Source: Salinisphaera sp049568105
Lineage (GTDB): Bacteria; Pseudomonadota; Gammaproteobacteria; Nevskiales; Salinisphaeraceae
Assembly (NCBI RefSeq): GCF_049568105.1
Contig: NZ_CP145335.1
Span: 186,001 to 250,000 of the forward strand
DNA: 64,000 nucleotides
Reading direction: 5' to 3'
Below the pieces are notes generated by a model. The model saw nothing but the letters and a program-made list of their open reading frames with translations, had not been told where the DNA came from and made no database searches. Both the position numbers and the translations under genes were made by a program. Within the stretch, counting starts at the first letter, position 1; every line of letters starts with the position of its first letter. Positions 62,351 through 64,000 of this stretch are shown one piece after another.

Positions 62351-62923
62351 ATGACGACATCGCACATGAACTATACCGAGCAATGGGCCAGCGACGGCTA
62401 TTTTCCGGATCAGGTCGAGTGGCCGGCCATCCCGACGATGGCAGAAACGATCCGGTTGCCGAACATCATTCATCGGCCCGATTTGCAGAACCCGCTGCGC
62501 CGGGGCGGCAATGGGTTGGTCACTATATTGGCCTGGGCAGTCTGGATCTATCTGTTTCTACCGGCCTTGGAAGTGATCAGTCAGCTGCTGGGCTATACCC
62601 AGTTTCCGTTCGGCTTGCGTGCGCCGATCAGCCCAAGCACCGACCAAACGATCACGACGCTCATCGTCTACGGATTTCTGGTCGCGATCGCCGGTGGGCT
62701 GCTGGTGGTCTGGGCGACCTACAACTTGGTTCGTTTTCGCCAGCGTGAACGTCGTCGGGGCCCAGAGCAGATCCGTACCCGCGAATTAGCCGACAGCGAC
62801 CACGTCACGATGAAGGCACTGGGCCGCCTGCAGGCCAGCCAGATCGTATGGCTCGACCACGACGAGCGCGGCGAAATCACCGATGTGCGTCCGCGGGTCA
62901 AGTCTGTCGGCGTGTCGGCTTAG
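62351..62923 (+). CDS. pgaD: PNAG synthase accessory PgaD
   Basis: A 190-residue inner-membrane protein with two helices (VTILAWAVWIYLFLPALEVI and TLIVYGFLVAIAGGLLVVWATY). The second is followed by a basic end RFRQRERRRG. It stabilises PgaC and helps bind c-di-GMP. ATG 62351 has a GGAG 8 bases upstream. Longer than E. coli PgaD (137 aa) by its N- and C-terminal extensions. Confidence 0.88.
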   Translation: MTTSHMNYTEQWASDGYFPDQVEWPAIPTMAETIRLPNIIHRPDLQNPLRRGGNGLVTILAWAVWIYLFLPALEVISQLLGYTQFPFGLRAPISPSTDQTITTLIVYGFLVAIAGGLLVVWATYNLVRFRQRERRRGPEQIRTRELADSDHVTMKALGRLQASQIVWLDHDERGEITDVRPRVKSVGVSA

Positions 62924-63253
62924 GCTGGTGCGCCGCGTCGGCTATGCTGCATGACACACCTCAAAGCCGGCATCAAACGGGGGACTCGGCGGTCAGGCCG
63001 TGTCCGGTGGTTCGGGCCGTCGGGCCCAAGGTGTCGAATGGCTGACGCCGTGAGCTGGCTGGCGCGGATCGGCGGACCATTGCATGACTTGCTGGGTGAC
63101 CTCGATGGCTCGGGTCGACGTTCGGACGGCGTTGAGCTCGCGGCAGTACGACACCCGCTTTGACGGTTACCGATACAGGCATGCCGGCACTCCGGCTGCG
63201 CCTGTTGGGGAGATATCCGCTTCGCAGCGCTCATGCATGCACAGGAACATGGT
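62924..63253. other. Intergenic, 330 bp, nothing recognised
   Basis: Spacer between pgaD and the kinase-like gene. A plausible promoter for the latter is not obvious; short frames lack homology. Confidence 0.35.
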
Positions 63254-64000
63254 ATGGGGTCTAGGAACGATGATTTTGCGGATTGCGCAACATGGATGAA
63301 CGCGAACGGGCAGCATCTGCGTATCGCCCAGGTGCTGCGTGACGATGGCCTGACGCGGCTAGTCCGGATCGAACCGTCACGACCTATCGGGGGATCGGTT
63401 CTGGTCAAGTATCGTTCGGGGGCCTTCACTCCGGCCAAGGCCGTCTGCCTGCGGTCGGACTACGAAATTCTGTCGCGTTATGCGCTGGCATGCGCGCTGC
63501 CTCTCGAGCGTTTCGACGAAGTCAGGCAGGAAACAATTCTGCGCTTTCGCGATCCGGGCGGGCAGCTATTGTCGGCGATCGGCGGCCAGTCGACCGAGCG
63601 GCGGCTGGACTGGGCGATCCGGATGACCCAGGCCGTCGATGAACTGCACCAGCAGGGCTTGCTGCATCGGGATCTGCGTGCCGACAGTTTTTTGCTGGCC
63701 GACGATCGGGTTTATATCACCGATTTTTCACAGGCGGTTCGGGCGCACCGCGAATATCCGGATCTGCAGCTGCCCGATAGCGACCTGCGACGCCTGCGTT
63801 ACATCGCCCCGGAGTTGACCGGTCGTTTCAATGCGCCAGCAGATTTTCGGGCTGATTATTACAGCCTCGGAGTCGTATTCTATGAATTGTTTACTGGCCG
63901 CCTGCCATTCACTGCCGATGAGCCTTACGAGTTGCTGTATCAGCACCTGGCGGTCGAGCCGCCGGCGCCGGAATATTCGGCGCCGGGCCTGCCCTCAACA
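63254..64000 (+). CDS. Protein-kinase-like domain (N-terminal part of a larger protein)
   Basis: An open frame from ATG 63254 to the window end, at least 249 residues, so it was too long to close here. It is a Ser/Thr kinase-like domain: SVLVKYRSG (Lys of the VAIK strand), HRDLRADSFLL (catalytic loop), ITDFSQAV, YIAPEL, and DYYSLGVVFYELFTGRLPF. The usual HRDLKPxN and DFG motifs are altered to HRDLRADS and DFS. The phrase YIAPELTGRFN...DYYSLG is typical of trifunctional proteins kinase-AAA ATPase-GAF-histidine kinase. It lies just after pgaABCD. Confidence 0.75.
   Translation, partial: MGSRNDDFADCATWMNANGQHLRIAQVLRDDGLTRLVRIEPSRPIGGSVLVKYRSGAFTPAKAVCLRSDYEILSRYALACALPLERFDEVRQETILRFRDPGGQLLSAIGGQSTERRLDWAIRMTQAVDELHQQGLLHRDLRADSFLLADDRVYITDFSQAVRAHREYPDLQLPDSDLRRLRYIAPELTGRFNAPADFRADYYSLGVVFYELFTGRLPFTADEPYELLYQHLAVEPPAPEYSAPGLPST

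Overview
The window reads as the chromosome of a high-GC gammaproteobacterium, probably aerobic and of marine or saline origin. The evidence is conserved gammaproteobacterial gene sets (hslVU followed by a DUF971 gene, dapF-DUF484-xerC, Fur, YhcB/ZapG, SufE, gpmA) and dense high-GC coding. A Salinisphaera-like lineage is my guess; the sequence does not prove it.

Layout. 1-9.7 kb: end of glutathione reductase, a lipoprotein esterase, a 3D-domain protein, gpmA, a putative metallopeptidase, a CoA-binding protein, a YhcB homologue with a very long low-complexity tail, sufE, a displaced yidD, and a type 2 isoleucyl-tRNA synthetase (ileS2) followed by zinc-independent ribosomal protein L31 (rpmE2). 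10.4-25 kb: quinone reductase/LysR divergent pair, MarR-regulated siderophore-interacting reductase with two palindromic operators, gltX, ArsR-CDF metal efflux, L-lactate dehydrogenase, ATP sulfurylase, fur, dihydroorotase, a two-domain 6-pyruvoyltetrahydropterin-synthase-like protein with a Trm112-like protein, a paired SMR exporter with a TetR regulator, and a possible MITE. 25-33.4 kb: a zinc-homeostasis cluster (TonB receptor + ZIP, COG0523 GTPase, Zur, PCuAC-like lipoprotein) in which three promoters share the dyad GTTA-N5-TAAC; a sterol-desaturase pseudogene and an amidase lie among them. 33.4-44.6 kb: dapF-DUF484-xerC, then an AraC-controlled polyol/sugar uptake and oxidation locus (zinc-type dehydrogenase, ABC binding protein, two permeases, SDR dehydrogenase, ATPase).

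44.7-49.2 kb: hslVU, a strong terminator, then a tandem array of three 562-584 bp structured repeats plus a remnant, then the DUF971 gene that usually follows hslU. The repeats are bounded by large inverted arms that contain hairpins, and the stems differ between copies by paired compensatory changes. This is the most unusual structure in the window. 49.3-56.7 kb is a lower-GC, gene-poor accessory stretch: an acyltransferase, an orphan protein, a surface protein with a PEP-CTERM-like tail, a deacylase, and a K+ channel-like protein. 56.7-62.9 kb is the complete pgaABCD operon for poly-N-acetylglucosamine biofilm polysaccharide, behind a long AT-rich leader with hairpins. The window ends inside a protein-kinase-like gene with degenerate catalytic motifs.

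No rRNA, tRNA, CRISPR array, prophage or intact transposase was recognised by eye. All family calls come from motif recognition without database searches.
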